Positions 63,975 to 64,000 of a DNA stretch of 64,000 nt are shown here, one piece after another. A program made the position numbers and the translations under genes. Origin of the DNA: Ga0077527 sp964486865 (GTDB lineage: Bacteria > Pseudomonadota > Gammaproteobacteria > Burkholderiales > SG8-41); NCBI GenBank assembly GCA_964486865.1, contig CAZAOZ010000006.1:1-64000 (forward strand), in the 5' to 3' direction. The notes below the pieces were generated by a model. The model had not been told where the DNA came from and ran no database searches. It saw nothing but the letters and a program-made list of their open reading frames with translations. The number at the start of each line of letters is the position of its first letter. Positions within the stretch are counted from its first letter, which is position 1.

Positions 63975-64000
63975 ATGACAATTTCCAGACGCGAATTCGT
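63975..64000 (+). CDS. Start of a Tat-exported protein, truncated by the window end
   Basis: Only eight full codons: MTISRREF, with GGGAGGA upstream. The twin-arginine SRREF start directly behind a small cytochrome c is the arrangement of fccA-fccB (sulfide dehydrogenase flavoprotein), but eight residues cannot prove this. Confidence 0.6.

Overview
The window is 64 kb of a GC-rich chromosome, most likely from a betaproteobacterium (Burkholderiales/Rhodocyclales-like). The evidence is the gene order fmdB-type zinc ribbon / DUF502 / aspS / nudB, several Bug (TctC-type) solute receptors, several MmgE/PrpD proteins, the rluE-nudJ-mnmA block, and dispersed palindromic repeats of the kind common in that group. 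This is inferred from gene content and order; no rRNA gene is present to settle it.

Layout. 1-7.8 kb: end of ssb, ackA, then an aspS-centred housekeeping run carrying a secreted barnase-type RNase with its barstar inhibitor, nudB, nadA and an EEP phosphodiesterase. 7.8-20.3 kb: glycine-zipper envelope protein, Atm1-type ABC exporter, a TctDE-like two-component system, a probable small RNA, a DD-endopeptidase, EgtD, an MFS transporter, a Deg-type periplasmic protease and a spermidine-synthase-like membrane fusion. 20.3-28.1 kb: a leftward catabolic cluster with a TcuA-like flavoprotein, three consecutive MmgE/PrpD paralogues, a Bug receptor and a cupin. It looks built for a tricarboxylate such as tricarballylate or aconitate.

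28.3-40.2 kb is a complete five-gene Druantia type I anti-phage locus (druA-E), translationally coupled and with base composition unlike its neighbours. A degraded copy of the 3' end of an MmgE/PrpD gene follows, then an XRE-ImmA/IrrE protease plus PIN-domain pair, then the intact fourth MmgE/PrpD gene. The 28-42.6 kb stretch is therefore an accessory island.

44.1-50.3 kb holds the selenocysteine machinery (selC tRNA-Sec, selB, selA) mixed with yaeQ, DUF1415 and a thioredoxin-reductase-like gene, and is rich in palindromic repeats. At 52.8-53.6 kb there is a likely user of that machinery: a glutaredoxin-DinB fusion whose first active-site cysteine codon is an in-frame TGA followed by a SECIS-like hairpin. 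Conventional gene calling would truncate it to the DinB part.

50.6-64 kb: a Bug / DUF1989 / RidA operon, a GST, mnmA-nudJ-rluE, malate synthase aceB with a triple terminator array, an unrecognised 458-residue protein, a cold-shock gene, clpS-clpA, and a c-type cytochrome followed by the first codons of a Tat-exported protein (possibly a flavocytochrome c pair).
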